Shown here: piece after piece, positions 53,501 to 63,047 of the stretch | Layout of the letters: every line of letters starts with the position of its first letter | Position numbering within the stretch: the first letter of the stretch is position 1 | DNA from: Seminavis robusta | Taxonomy: Eukaryota; Bacillariophyta; Bacillariophyceae; Naviculales; Naviculaceae | NCBI GenBank assembly: GCA_903772945.1 | Contig: CAICTM010000142.1 | Location: forward strand, 43,646 to 107,645 | Length of the DNA stretch: 64,000 bases | Reading direction: 5' to 3' | The notes under the pieces: model-generated | Databases searched by the model: none | Told to the model about the DNA's origin: nothing | What the model saw: the letters and a program-made list of their open reading frames with translations, nothing else | Made by a program: the position numbers and the translations under genes

Positions 53501-54149
53501 GGGATGGACGGATCAGAAGTGCGGCGGCAAGTGTTGCCAGCTATGGGGGTTCCTCTGCTTTTGAACGCAAGAGTGGTGATGCAGACAAGCCGTTGGAGCC
53601 CCGCCATTCTTTGGAGCACGATCTAAATCGGTTGGAGATGCAGCTTGCAGCCCTTCAGACAGAGACGGATCAGGTCACCGCATCCTCCATCACGCTGTCT
53701 AGTGTTGGTGCCAAGACGCGCTCGACGCGTTCCTCCAAGCTGACCCACACCGGAAACAAGATTATTCGCAAACGGCGTGTAATCGTGGAGGTTCCACCAG
53801 GAAAGCTGGGAGTCATTCTTGCCAATCGACACGATGGGAGAGGCACTGTAGTTTCTGAAGTCCGACCAGACAGCAGTTTGAAGGGGATGCTGTCACCGGG
53901 AGACAAGCTTGGTAAGTTCCCATGATTTTCTGTTTTGCGTTGGTTTGGAGTGCAAAGAAATAAATGGAAGGTAGCTGACTCTCTGAGATCTTATCTTGCC
54001 TGTCCACAGTCGCAATCGACGGAGAAGATGTTCAGGGATTCTCTGTGAATGAAATCACTGAAATCATGACAAAGAAACACAACATGGAACGTCTGCTTAC
54101 CGTTATCACATCAATGCATCAAGAGACCAAGTCGGTTGGCACTCTATGA
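50541..54149 (+). CDS. Single-pass membrane protein with cytoplasmic PDZ domain
   Basis: Four exons, 50541-50810, 50888-52055, 52160-53911 and 54010-54149, with GT-AG introns of 77, 104 and 98 bp; 1109 residues. Residues 1-31 form a signal peptide (PLIPLVLVLLFLAAVPSKA). The outer part has a ~150-residue unnamed domain, then a Pro/Thr mucin-like stalk (PTPIPTPRPSPMPTGTPS and on). One membrane helix follows (VTIAVIVAGTLMILIAACCLFYLW). The long inner part is Ser/Glu-rich, with Ser/His/Arg repeats (SHRSGKSHRS). It ends in a PDZ domain: VIVEVPPGKLGVIL, VVSEVRPDSSLKGMLSPGDKL-VAIDGEDVQGFS, split by intron 3. Stalk-helix-PDZ proteins recur in diatoms; receptor or adhesion roles are guesses. Confidence 0.78.
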
Positions 54150-54537
54150 AAGGTGTTGGTTCTATGAAATGGGCGGGAAGGTATATTTGGTGGACCAGTT
54201 TGTTTGTTGGGGGTGACAAGCTCTTGCTCTACGATTTCGGATGATTTGAGAGAGTGACTTGTTGCCTATTAGTTTTTCCCAGCATTGGCATTTGCAAAGC
54301 ATGCAACAAGAGAGTAGCTTTTCAAGACCTCCTAATGTCTACTATTCTTTTGTATGCCTGCATGCAGTCCAATCCAATACTGTACCATCATTTTTTACAC
54401 GTCCCTTCGTTTCTAATCAAGTATGGTCTAGCTGTTGCTGCTCAATCCATCCAGCATCTGCCGTGTCTGTTTTTGTGTATTCATTCTTCGCTGCAACTAA
54501 CTGGACTGGAAATGAAAAAAGGGGGGCATTCTTCTTC
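54150..54537. other. Intergenic between convergent genes
   Basis: About 390 bp, no gene seen. Confidence 0.4.
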
Positions 54538-56193
54538 TTACAGAGCACCCAGCGATTGATCATCTAGCTGCAGGAACGTCCTGGCTCCATTGCCGCCCAC
54601 ACTTCCTTGAGAACCCATGGAATTTTGACGAAATGCGCCTCTGTTTCCGGGCGCCGCTCGTCCTATGAGTCGATGTTTGGCCCCGGACAGTCGTCGAATA
54701 GGAACGGTCCGAGTCGGTGTATCACGGCCACTTCCATCACCCCCCATTCCTCCAAGGTTCCCTGACATGGATCGTCCGTGGCTCGCCAGATGTTTTCGCA
54801 TGCCCGTACCCGATGAATTGGATCTCGACAGTGTTCGCGAAGAGCCTTGCCGTTGTACGGATCGTCCCGATAGCTGTTTGACGAGGTTCCGACTCATGGC
54901 GGATCGTCTCATGCTTTCGCATAGTTTCTCCATGGCTTCGTTGATTCCTGGATCCGAGGGTGTGTTGGCAATGATTTTGCCATTGGCGTCGACTTTGGGC
55001 GTGGGTCCTCTGACTCTTCCGCCCGACCGCGACGATGAGTTTCGCATTTGGACCGATGCACTCAGCTGTGCCACCGAGGGCGTGGGATTGGGTGATGTCG
55101 GCAGGGATCCCGCTCGGTCCATGTTGACTCCTACGCCACCACCACCACCCTGGAAAGAGGGTCCTTGAATCGCCGACATGGACTGATGAAAGGCAGCAGG
55201 ACCACCGCCGCCTTGCTGACCGGGATTCATACTTTGAAGAGCCGTATTGAGAGATCCATTGCGCCCAACTTGCATTCCGTTCATGCCCATGTTTTGCATG
55301 GCCATTTGCCCTTGCATGTTGGGATTGTTGAACTGACCAGCTCCTCCCATTCTTGGCTGCATGGCATTCATCATGGCAGCTGCTTGCATTGGGTTTCCCA
55401 TCATTCCATTGGCTGCTGCTTGCTGTTGCATGGGGTTTCCTTGCATCATATTTTGCTGCTGCATGGCTTGTTGCATGTTCATTCCTTGCATCTGCGACAT
55501 TTGCCGTAGAGCTGCTGCATTCATGTTGTTCATTCCTTGCATCTGCTGCGGCATGTTGTTTCCTTGCATACCTGCAAAATTGGCGTTGCCTCCTGCTCCC
55601 ATTGGGTTCATTCCATTCATGTTCATCGCCGCCATTCCACCGTTCATGGCGGACATGTTTGGCGACATGCCTCCTCCTCCTCCTCCCGCCGAACGACGAC
55701 CACTGCCATCCATTCCTCCCTGATTCGACAAGTTGCCCATGGGCGCCTGCTGCTGCTGTCCTTGTCCCATACCGCCGCCGCCACCCCCAAATTGGTAACC
55801 TGGGTTCATTCCACTTCCTAGCGACGACGCCTGCGCGCCATAGTTATTTTGGGGAACCCCCGAAAAAGGGGGGGAGGAAGCAGACGACGCAGACGATCCG
55901 GGTGTTACCGCCGCGGCGGGAGGCATGCCTTGTTGCTGCTGCTGTTGTTGTTTTTGCTGTGACGAGTAACCATAGTCATTCCCTTCACCACCATCGTCTT
56001 CTACATCAACGGTACTGGCCGCGCGACTGTGACCCCCTTTGTTGTTATCGAATAAGGGGGACTGAAGCAATTCGAAAGGATCAAAGTCATCGTTGGGATC
56101 GTTGCCTCCTCCTCCTGTCGGGGCGTCGGCTGGCAATGGATCTTCGCCATCGTTGGGGTAGTAATTCGGATCGTAGTTGCCGTATCCGTCCAT
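54538..56193 (-). CDS. Met/Asn/Gln/Gly-rich low-complexity protein
   Basis: Single-exon protein of 551 residues. The N-terminus is Tyr/Asn/Asp-rich (MDGYGNYDPNYYPNDGEDP) with a short DDFDPFELLQSPLF motif. Residues about 80-320 are a prion-like tract of Met, Asn, Gln and Gly (repeated GMNNMN, MQGMNMQQAM, MQQQ). Residues about 375-551 are more ordered in look: DPGINEAMEKLCESMRRSAMSRNLVKQLSGR followed by Arg/Ser repeats and GAKHRLIGRAAPGNRGAFRQNSMG. No known domain is recognised. Such composition is typical of transcription coactivators or condensate proteins, so a nuclear role is possible. Codon phase is stable across the tract, supporting a real gene. Confidence 0.62.
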   Translation of the reverse strand: MDGYGNYDPNYYPNDGEDPLPADAPTGGGGNDPNDDFDPFELLQSPLFDNNKGGHSRAASTVDVEDDGGEGNDYGYSSQQKQQQQQQQGMPPAAAVTPGSSASSASSPPFSGVPQNNYGAQASSLGSGMNPGYQFGGGGGGMGQGQQQQAPMGNLSNQGGMDGSGRRSAGGGGGGMSPNMSAMNGGMAAMNMNGMNPMGAGGNANFAGMQGNNMPQQMQGMNNMNAAALRQMSQMQGMNMQQAMQQQNMMQGNPMQQQAAANGMMGNPMQAAAMMNAMQPRMGGAGQFNNPNMQGQMAMQNMGMNGMQVGRNGSLNTALQSMNPGQQGGGGPAAFHQSMSAIQGPSFQGGGGGVGVNMDRAGSLPTSPNPTPSVAQLSASVQMRNSSSRSGGRVRGPTPKVDANGKIIANTPSDPGINEAMEKLCESMRRSAMSRNLVKQLSGRSVQRQGSSRTLSRSNSSGTGMRKHLASHGRSMSGNLGGMGGDGSGRDTPTRTVPIRRLSGAKHRLIGRAAPGNRGAFRQNSMGSQGSVGGNGARTFLQLDDQSLGAL

Positions 56194-57193
56194 CTTCTTG
56201 ATCGTTCGTTACCTTGGATGCTCGGGTACGGTACAGTTCAGTTGGATGACTCAAGCCGCAACACAGCAAACAACATCTCCGATCTTGCTGTTTGTGCGCT
56301 TCTTGTGTTTTTTCCTCGTTGCTCGGTCTACTCCTCTCCCTCATGGATAAGATAATGTAGGTCTGATTGCACTGGTAAGATTCAAAAAGACCCTACTGGG
56401 ATCCTTATACGCGCTACGTACTGTATGACATAGCAGGTGGCCAGCAGAATACCCCCCCCTCCCGGCCCCCCAAACACAATGAAGATTGTATCCGGGTACG
56501 GTAGCAAATCAATTCATCTCAGGTACCAGGTAGCAAATCAAATCAAATCAAATCAGAAGTTACAGAAGCAATGCTGCACTGCCAACTTGTTGCTCAATCC
56601 CTTCTAGCTAGCGTTTTAATAAAGTAGCTGCCCTTCAGTTCAAGCTACAGTAATTCAATGCGTTCCAAAGCGTACCTGTTCCATGTTTACAAGAATGGTT
56701 GGAGCAGAATGACGAACTATTCGGTAGCAACAGCAAGCTCTAGTTTTTTCGTCAAGTACCTGGTACCAGGCAGCGAGCTACCGGTAGACTACTCTAGCTA
56801 GAGCAAGTAGAGAAGTGTTCAGTTCGCATTATTTGATGCATGTCTATGCAGCTGTAGTCGGCACATTCTTGTGGGTGAGTGAGGAGTTTGTTGATTGGCG
56901 GTGCGTGAACCAAAAGGTACTGTATCAGAAGATTTAGCATTCTACGATCAGCTTCCGTACCCCAGGGAATTAAAGGCAAGGGCAACAGCAACCGTCATTT
57001 ACATGTATTCATTTAACAAATCTTTAGGGGTCAAATCAAGCCAAAGACTCCAAACAGCTTTGCTGTCTCAAAAACAACCTTCCCACAGCCACTCAAAGCG
57101 CTCACTTTTCTTTTGTCCCACCACCATCTTTCTCTCTATCGTTACCTCCACCTCGGGCTTCCTACCTGTAGCTATAGAAACAACCAAAACAAG
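56194..57193. other. Divergent intergenic region
   Basis: 1 kb without a supported gene. It contains a C-rich run (ACCCCCCCCTCCCGGCCCCCC) near 56450-56471, an AAATC repeat near 56536-56552, and TACCGGTA at 56779-56786. An open frame just upstream of 57194 would need a TTG start and is taken as leader. Confidence 0.4.
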
Positions 57194-58669
57194 ATGATGA
57201 CCACAGTATCAGCATCAGACGAATTTCAGGCCCCCAAGTCCAAGAAGCGATCCTCTGATGCCAAGAATCTGCCTCGTGTATACGTGGGAAACCTTCCAGC
57301 CAGTCAGGACGGGTTGGAGGCAGATCTTCGAACGATCATTCAAGACGCGGCTGGTCTGCAAGTAGATGGGGTGGTTCACGCCAATAAAAAATCGGGTGGT
57401 CATGCCTTTATCTCATGCCACTCCAATAAAGATATTGATGCCGTGATTTCTGCCTTGAATCAATGTTCTTGCCAGGGAAAGACTCTGGTGGCTCAACGAG
57501 AAAGAAAACCCAAAAAGAATCAAGGCAACAAAGGACCTCAAGGCAACAGAGGCTTTCAAGGCAATAAAAATAAAAGCAAGGGTTCTTCTTTTGGAAATAT
57601 TAGCAAGGGTCCGTCTTTTGGAGTTTCTTCCTGGTCCAAGCCCCGACAACATAATCAGCGGGATGTGTCACCTACCAGCACCACAATGGTTCCTCCCCCA
57701 AATGATACTGACAACACTACAGATCCAACTGATGCAGTATCTGGAATTATTTCAGGCGAAATGAATACAGCGTGTGCCACGGGAAATCAAGACACTGTCC
57801 TTAACACGGCGCTGGCTTCCTTGGCTGTCATGTCCATGCTGGCACCCGTCATGGATCAAGAAACCACGACAATCAGCTCCAGTCAAGAGCAAGATACTAC
57901 TAGTAGGGATGCAGCAACGAGCAATGACAATGCATCGGAGGAAGTGACAACGTTGGATGACTTCAAATCTCGCTGCCAAAAACCCTTGTCAGAGCTCTTG
58001 GCAGACTATGGAGAAGAAGATCCTGAATGGCAGTCTATGCAACCTCAGCAGGTTGAAGCACAACCGGCCAACCCGGTCGCAACAGAAGAAAATCAACAGC
58101 CAGAAACTGTAGACGCAGCAGCAACTCCAACCAACAACGGTAACAACCAGCTGGGACGAAAGGGCAAAGCACCCATCCACGTCGAATTTGTATCCTTTGG
58201 ATACACGAATGGTGCACCGGGAGCGATTCGGAATGGTTGGCATCATGCACAGCCTTTGCCCGTCTTTGATTGTCGTGACTTGCCGACTGTACCGCACTAC
58301 ATGGAATGGCGTGATGGTGTTTCTGGCTTTGTACAACGATCGCTTCTCGGTGAACCGGCGGTTCGGGATATGGCCAACAAGGTCAAGGAACAAACCTTTG
58401 AAGCGCTTGTGGAGGCAATCCATGAGGGTGGACATGGCTATGTGTCGCCTCTGCAAATGAAGGTGTACGTGGCAAGTGAAAGTGGTCGGCATCGAAGCGT
58501 CGTGGTTTGTGAACAGGCCGCCAAGTGGTTGCGGCATCTACTCCGTATGAATGAAAACAATCGCATCTCATGTCCCGTCTCTGTGGGTACCCGCCATCCT
58601 AATGTAGTCCGTATCAAGAGGAATGACAAAGGCAGTCTGAAGAGGGAAGATATGGGAAGCGATTGGTAG
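57194..58669 (+). CDS. RRM protein with RapZ C-terminal-like domain
   Basis: Single-exon protein of 491 residues from ATG at 57194. Residues 26-100 form an RRM (RVYVGNLPASQDGLEADL, GHAFISCHSNKDIDAVISAL). A Lys/Asn/Gly linker and a Thr/Asp-rich acidic region follow. Residues about 327-470 match the C-terminal domain of RapZ/YvcJ: VEFVSFGYTNGAPG, VFDCRDLPTVPHY, GLxxx-type GEPAVRDMANKVKEQTFEAL, and the signature VYVASESGRHRSVVVCEQAAKWLR (family: GCTGGRHRSV). The P-loop N-terminal half of RapZ is absent. In E. coli the RapZ C-domain binds the sRNAs GlmY/GlmZ and a sugar-phosphate. An RNA-binding role is inferred; the exact function is unknown. Confidence 0.8.
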   Translation: MMTTVSASDEFQAPKSKKRSSDAKNLPRVYVGNLPASQDGLEADLRTIIQDAAGLQVDGVVHANKKSGGHAFISCHSNKDIDAVISALNQCSCQGKTLVAQRERKPKKNQGNKGPQGNRGFQGNKNKSKGSSFGNISKGPSFGVSSWSKPRQHNQRDVSPTSTTMVPPPNDTDNTTDPTDAVSGIISGEMNTACATGNQDTVLNTALASLAVMSMLAPVMDQETTTISSSQEQDTTSRDAATSNDNASEEVTTLDDFKSRCQKPLSELLADYGEEDPEWQSMQPQQVEAQPANPVATEENQQPETVDAAATPTNNGNNQLGRKGKAPIHVEFVSFGYTNGAPGAIRNGWHHAQPLPVFDCRDLPTVPHYMEWRDGVSGFVQRSLLGEPAVRDMANKVKEQTFEALVEAIHEGGHGYVSPLQMKVYVASESGRHRSVVVCEQAAKWLRHLLRMNENNRISCPVSVGTRHPNVVRIKRNDKGSLKREDMGSDW

Positions 58670-59041
58670 GGCAATAGTGACCTGCATTTTCTTATCTCAT
58701 GACTCCAGCGCCAGGAAGTCAATACCTGGTACGAGTATCCATCTAGTTCCTGCGACATTTTTACAACTTAAGATACTGCAGCCCAACTCCAATCTGTTTT
58801 GTGTTGGTGAGACAAAAAGCGAGCTGTGGGTCCACAGGTAGCTTCCCTTCGCTTCAAATCCACGCTAGTAGGTAAAGCTTAGCAAGAGAATGAAGGAGTA
58901 GTGATCATCCTTCTAACTACAGTGGGTCTAACTACAAGTTGGGCAACACTCTGTTTCAACCACCGCCATGGAGTTCTTTTTTCTTGCCCATAAACTATCA
59001 CGCCAGATTGGCCATGAAGTTGTAGATGTTGTAGGTCTAAT
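58670..59041. other. Intergenic between convergent genes
   Basis: About 370 bp, no gene seen. Confidence 0.4.
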
Positions 59042-61153
59042 CTAGTTCTTGCACCCCCAGGAACTCGACATGATTTCCTTTGCTTCTTTCACTTCTTTGA
59101 ACTTTCTCGCAGCTCTCTTTTTGTTTCCCTTGTACTTATCGGGATGGAACTTCCTCACAAGCTTTTTGAACTGTTTACGCAACCATGAACATTTCACATC
59201 CTTCTCACGTTCCTCTAGGTCAATGGGAAGCTGTAAGATCTTGGCATGATCTCGCTGAGGTGGCCTTCCATCAGGGTAGCCGGTGTGTTCATTGTACCGA
59301 CCGTCCTTTTGTCCACCATTCCATAGTTCCTGCTCCCGCATGGTGGATTGTAGTTTGTGATGCAGCTCACGTTTCGTTTCATCATCGTCTGCGGTGAGCT
59401 CAAAAGCCGCCCTATAATCCTGAACCGCTTCGTCGTAGTCCATATCCAATACCAACGCTTCGGCTCGGGCTAAGTGCGCTTCCTTTCGAGAGGCCGCGGA
59501 TACCATCTCGTTTCCTTCCCTGCATGGATTTAAAAATGGAAGAACGCACCATTGCATCAGCTGGATGAGCAAATAAATGTGGAATGACACAGTGGTGCTG
59601 ATTGTTTCTGTTCTTACCGTAGTTCCACAGCCGAGTCGCAATGACTTAGCGCCTCCTCGTGCTTGTTCATGGCACTTAAAATGGTGCATTGCTGCAGTTG
59701 TATTTTGCTGCGAAAGAGTGGAGAATCTACGTCCAATCCTCTCATTGCCGAAAGGCAATCATTAACATGCTCTGAGGCCTTTTTGTTGTAGCCTTTCTTA
59801 ATCTGTACAGCACGATGGGAGCAGGCAATCAATAAAGGTATGGTAGGTTAGCAGCCGTCGGCGCATGCATTGCAGCCAGCAGAAAGGTGCATGGTTGCTG
59901 CTCGATTTTCTATCACTCACCTGCTCTTCCGCTTTTGCCATTAGTTTCACGACTTTCTTCAGTCCTCTGTACTGTTTCCTTGCTCGGTCTTGTTCCGGAT
60001 CGAATTTAAGCACCGTCTGGTAAAAGGATAATGCATTATCAGAGAGTCCCAGTTGCATGGCAGCATTGGCCCCCAATGTCGCTGCAATCATTCTGGGACT
60101 GTCATTGATCCAAGGATCGTAAGAGGTAGCCTTTGAAATCAATCGTCCAGCAGCAGAGAGGGCAAATTTGTGGTTTCCCAACATTTCATGACATCTAGCT
60201 TCAATGAGGAATACATCAACGCTCTTGTCCGACATGGGAATTTTTTTGATGAGTTGAAGGGTTTCATTCCAATTGCCGCCCTGAGGACCCTCCTGAACAA
60301 ATGTTTCCTTGACAGCGGCAATGAGTTCATCAACATTACTGTCAATTTGCTCCCCATTTGGAGCAATATTTGCTTCTCTGGATGATTTTGTTTGCGTCAA
60401 TGACTGTTGGAGTTGCTGCCCAAATTTGACAAAGTTGGCTTCATACTCTTCTTTTCTCTTCATTGCTTCTTCCATGGCTGCTCTCTCTTCTTCTCTCCGT
60501 TTCTCTAATTTGGCTTCTTCTATGGCTTCTCTTTCTTCTCTTTGTCGTTGTCTCTTGACACCTTCAAACGCCCACTGCAATGATTTTGTGCAGCGTTCAA
60601 TAAAGTCCACCTCTATCCCAGTTTTAAGCAAGGCTCGAAGGAGATCTGCTCCAGCGCTGTCGTGGGCATCCATCTTTTTCCATTCTTCGGCTCGTTTCCA
60701 CAATTTCCCGGCAGAGCAAACTCTCTTTCCACACTTAATCAGTTCGTCAGGTGGTTTGTAGTCCGGTGCAGATCTGGATAATTCCTCTTGCAATTTTTGG
60801 GCTACCTCCAACACCTTCTCAGAGTCCGCAATGCCAGCTTCTTCGGCAAATCGAAAGGCTCCCGCTGCCGCATCTTCTCCCTGGTACACAATTACTTCCA
60901 CTCTGCTTTGTTCTCCACACGATTTTCCACAGTTTTCCAGCATAAAGCCTGGATTGGCCTTGCATTCTCCTTCTTCTGCCCACTCGGCACAATTCTCATT
61001 GCGGTCTTCAGCAGCAGAATTGAATAATTTCACCTCAAATGACACTACTACTTCTACTTCGCCTTGGGCCGAGTCACTTCCGTCCGACAAAACTGTTGTA
61101 GCTGTCCATAGGAGAAGGAACAGGACGTGACGGAGAGTGGATCTCATGGTCAT
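59042..61153 (-). CDS. ER co-chaperone: ShKT, TPR and DnaJ domains (P58IPK/DNAJC3-like)
   Basis: Three exons, 61153-59921, 59802-59618 and 59519-59042, with GT-AG introns of 118 and 98 bp; 631 residues. Signal peptide at 1-23 (LRHVLFLLLWTATTVLSDG). Residues about 53-80 form a ShKT-type Cys module (CAEWAEEGECKANPGFMLENCGKSCG, read in part). A long charged coiled coil (REEREAIEEAKLEKRREEE) spans about 205-240. TPR units follow, e.g. ANAAMQLGLSDNALSFYQTVLKFDP and HCDSAVELR-EGNEMV. The last 70 residues are a J domain with the HPD triad in VRKFHPDKYKG. DNAJC3 stimulates BiP and binds misfolded proteins in the ER lumen; the same is inferred here. The ShKT module is not part of animal DNAJC3. No KDEL-type end is present. 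Confidence 0.8.
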
Positions 61154-62243
61154 GCTATTATTTTATAAGACCAATCCAGTTTTTTGGAGAGAGCAATGGA
61201 ATTCGAAGGGTATCCGTCTATGCACTCTTTTGCAGGAAGCCGTGTCCATCGGCCAAAATATCTTTCCCAATGGTTGGCGGCAGGGAGAAAGATCCTGCAG
61301 ATGACGTCATTAAAGGGAGCAGACTGCCACCAGTCGATTGCAGGTGCGGGTGCCAATTTCAACCGATCCATTGGTACGATGTCGACTATACCATATCTAG
61401 CTAGATTATTTTAGTTGCCAGCCTTGGTCATGGCTGCGTACCGCAATGGATGAAAGGGTATTTATCTAGCTACCGTAGCTGAAGAGCACAACGAGAAACG
61501 CAGGGGGACACAGAAGAAGTAACTTGCTAGCTAGGCGGTCTGCGAAAACATGCAGAAGGTACGGTATTTTGGTATTTTGCGGCACGATCTTGTGTCTTGA
61601 CCTTCCCGTGGGGGCATCAATCTTCACCAGCTACCGGTACCGGTACGATTGGCTTTTGTCGAGTACAGATGGGATGGGAATGCCCACTCCTAGGAGCAAT
61701 AGCATCATCCCAAACAAAAAGCTCCATCAATGTCTGGTGCTAGTGAGTCTACAGAGATTGCAAGATTCAAAGCATGCAGCTGGACCCGAGAGTTGACCGT
61801 TCCAAGATCATTTTGTCCGGAATTTGTTCACAGGGATAGCTTGCTGGTACCGGTAGTACTGGTACCACCTACTATCTATGATCTATGGTACTCGTACTCT
61901 TCGTTGTCTTTGGCAGTCGTTCCACTTTCCCGTGAGAAATGTGAGATGGTACCACTTCGGTTGTAAGATTGAAGATTCTTCCACTGTATGTGGATGAGTA
62001 CCGGTCCAGGTGCACGGGCCGGGTTTTTGACCGTTGCTCCTCTGGCTTGGCGTTTTGCTTCTGAAAGACATATATGCCGCTCGGCGACGCGAGCGAGGGA
62101 GGAGCTCGACTCCAACATTTTCCAAAGAGCATTTACTCCCCGCGACGAGTGTTCATGCCGTTCAGTGTTTGCCGCCACCACCATCATCATCACATCACTT
62201 GCGAATTATTTATTTGTTTTGAATACAGCAACCTAATTTGACC
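61154..62243. other. Divergent intergenic region
   Basis: About 1.1 kb with no supported gene. TACCGGTACCGGTA occurs at 61632-61645 and TACCGGTA at 61848-61855. Several short frames near 61872-62236 overlap on both strands without a domain. Confidence 0.4.
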
Positions 62244-63047
62244 ATGCTGCGACCCTTGTTGTTTACGTATCTCTTCTTCTATCTGCCAATAGTGTCGGCT
62301 CAGCAGCAGTGTCCACTATGCTATGGAGGAGATGCAGCGGCTAATTTGAATAATACCATTGGTGGTGCTGCTGATGGCGTCACTTGCGGCGAGTTTCTCA
62401 ACGACGTGGAATTGGACTCGGATGATTGCTTAAACTTGCAGTTGGTGGCATATCGGTACTGTGGATGTCCCCGTTATCCGGAGGAATTTTATTGTCCCAT
62501 GTGCAAAGACTCGTTTGTCAATATCCCCAACAAATTCAAAACGATACCTGGCACCGAAAAGACGTGCGACGAGAAGCTCTTTGTCAAGAGCAGTGAAATG
62601 CCTTCCAATGGCTGCTCCGATGCCATGAAACCTGGATATGTCTGTGGATGTCCTGATGCCGAAGAACCCTTCTGTCAAATTTGTGGAGGTAGTGTGGAGG
62701 ATGATACCAAAATTCGAAATCCCGAGGCTACACTGACAATTAATGGAGTCGGCGTCAAGACGTGTCAACAAATCGCCAATGAAGCTTTGCTGGGAAGTCT
62801 TTCCATTGAACAATGTTCCTTGGTTCAGGCAGAAGCATTTACTACCTGTGGATGTGAAGGATCCGAAGAATTGGAGGCCAATGCTCCAACATCTGATGCG
62901 AGCTCGAAAAATAATGCCACGGACGTTCCCTTGGAGACGGATGCGGCCACTCCCAGCCCCACGGAAGAGGACAATAGCGCCGCGACAATTTCAAATTATT
63001 TCTGGGCGTCACTATTGGGAGTGGTGGCCATGTGGCTAATACTGTAA
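62244..63047 (+). CDS. Secreted Cys-rich repeat protein, probably GPI-anchored
   Basis: Single-exon protein of 267 residues from ATG at 62244 (the longer frame begins with TTG). The signal peptide (MLRPLLFTYLFFYLPIVSAQ) is followed by three six-Cys modules: each opens with CxxC (QQCPLC, FYCPMC, PFCQIC), has single Cys residues near VTCGEFL/KTCDEKL/KTCQQIA and then DDC/NGC/EQC, and closes with CGC. A Ser/Thr/Asp-rich linker and hydrophobic tail (FWASLLGVVAMWLIL) end at the stop, a GPI-signal layout. Module order and tail match the protein at 12142-13080, which has four modules. The function is unknown; cell-wall or surface placement is inferred. Confidence 0.72.
   Translation: MLRPLLFTYLFFYLPIVSAQQQCPLCYGGDAAANLNNTIGGAADGVTCGEFLNDVELDSDDCLNLQLVAYRYCGCPRYPEEFYCPMCKDSFVNIPNKFKTIPGTEKTCDEKLFVKSSEMPSNGCSDAMKPGYVCGCPDAEEPFCQICGGSVEDDTKIRNPEATLTINGVGVKTCQQIANEALLGSLSIEQCSLVQAEAFTTCGCEGSEELEANAPTSDASSKNNATDVPLETDAATPSPTEEDNSAATISNYFWASLLGVVAMWLIL

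Noticed and set aside
55353-56201. Long plus-strand frames opposite the Met/Asn/Gln-rich gene
   Set aside because: His/Leu/Cys-rich shadow of the CAT-type triplets; no domain, and the minus frame spans the whole region.
56450-56471. C-rich run considered as a G-quadruplex on the minus strand
   Set aside because: The run is short and not arranged as four regular G tracts with loops; too weak to call.
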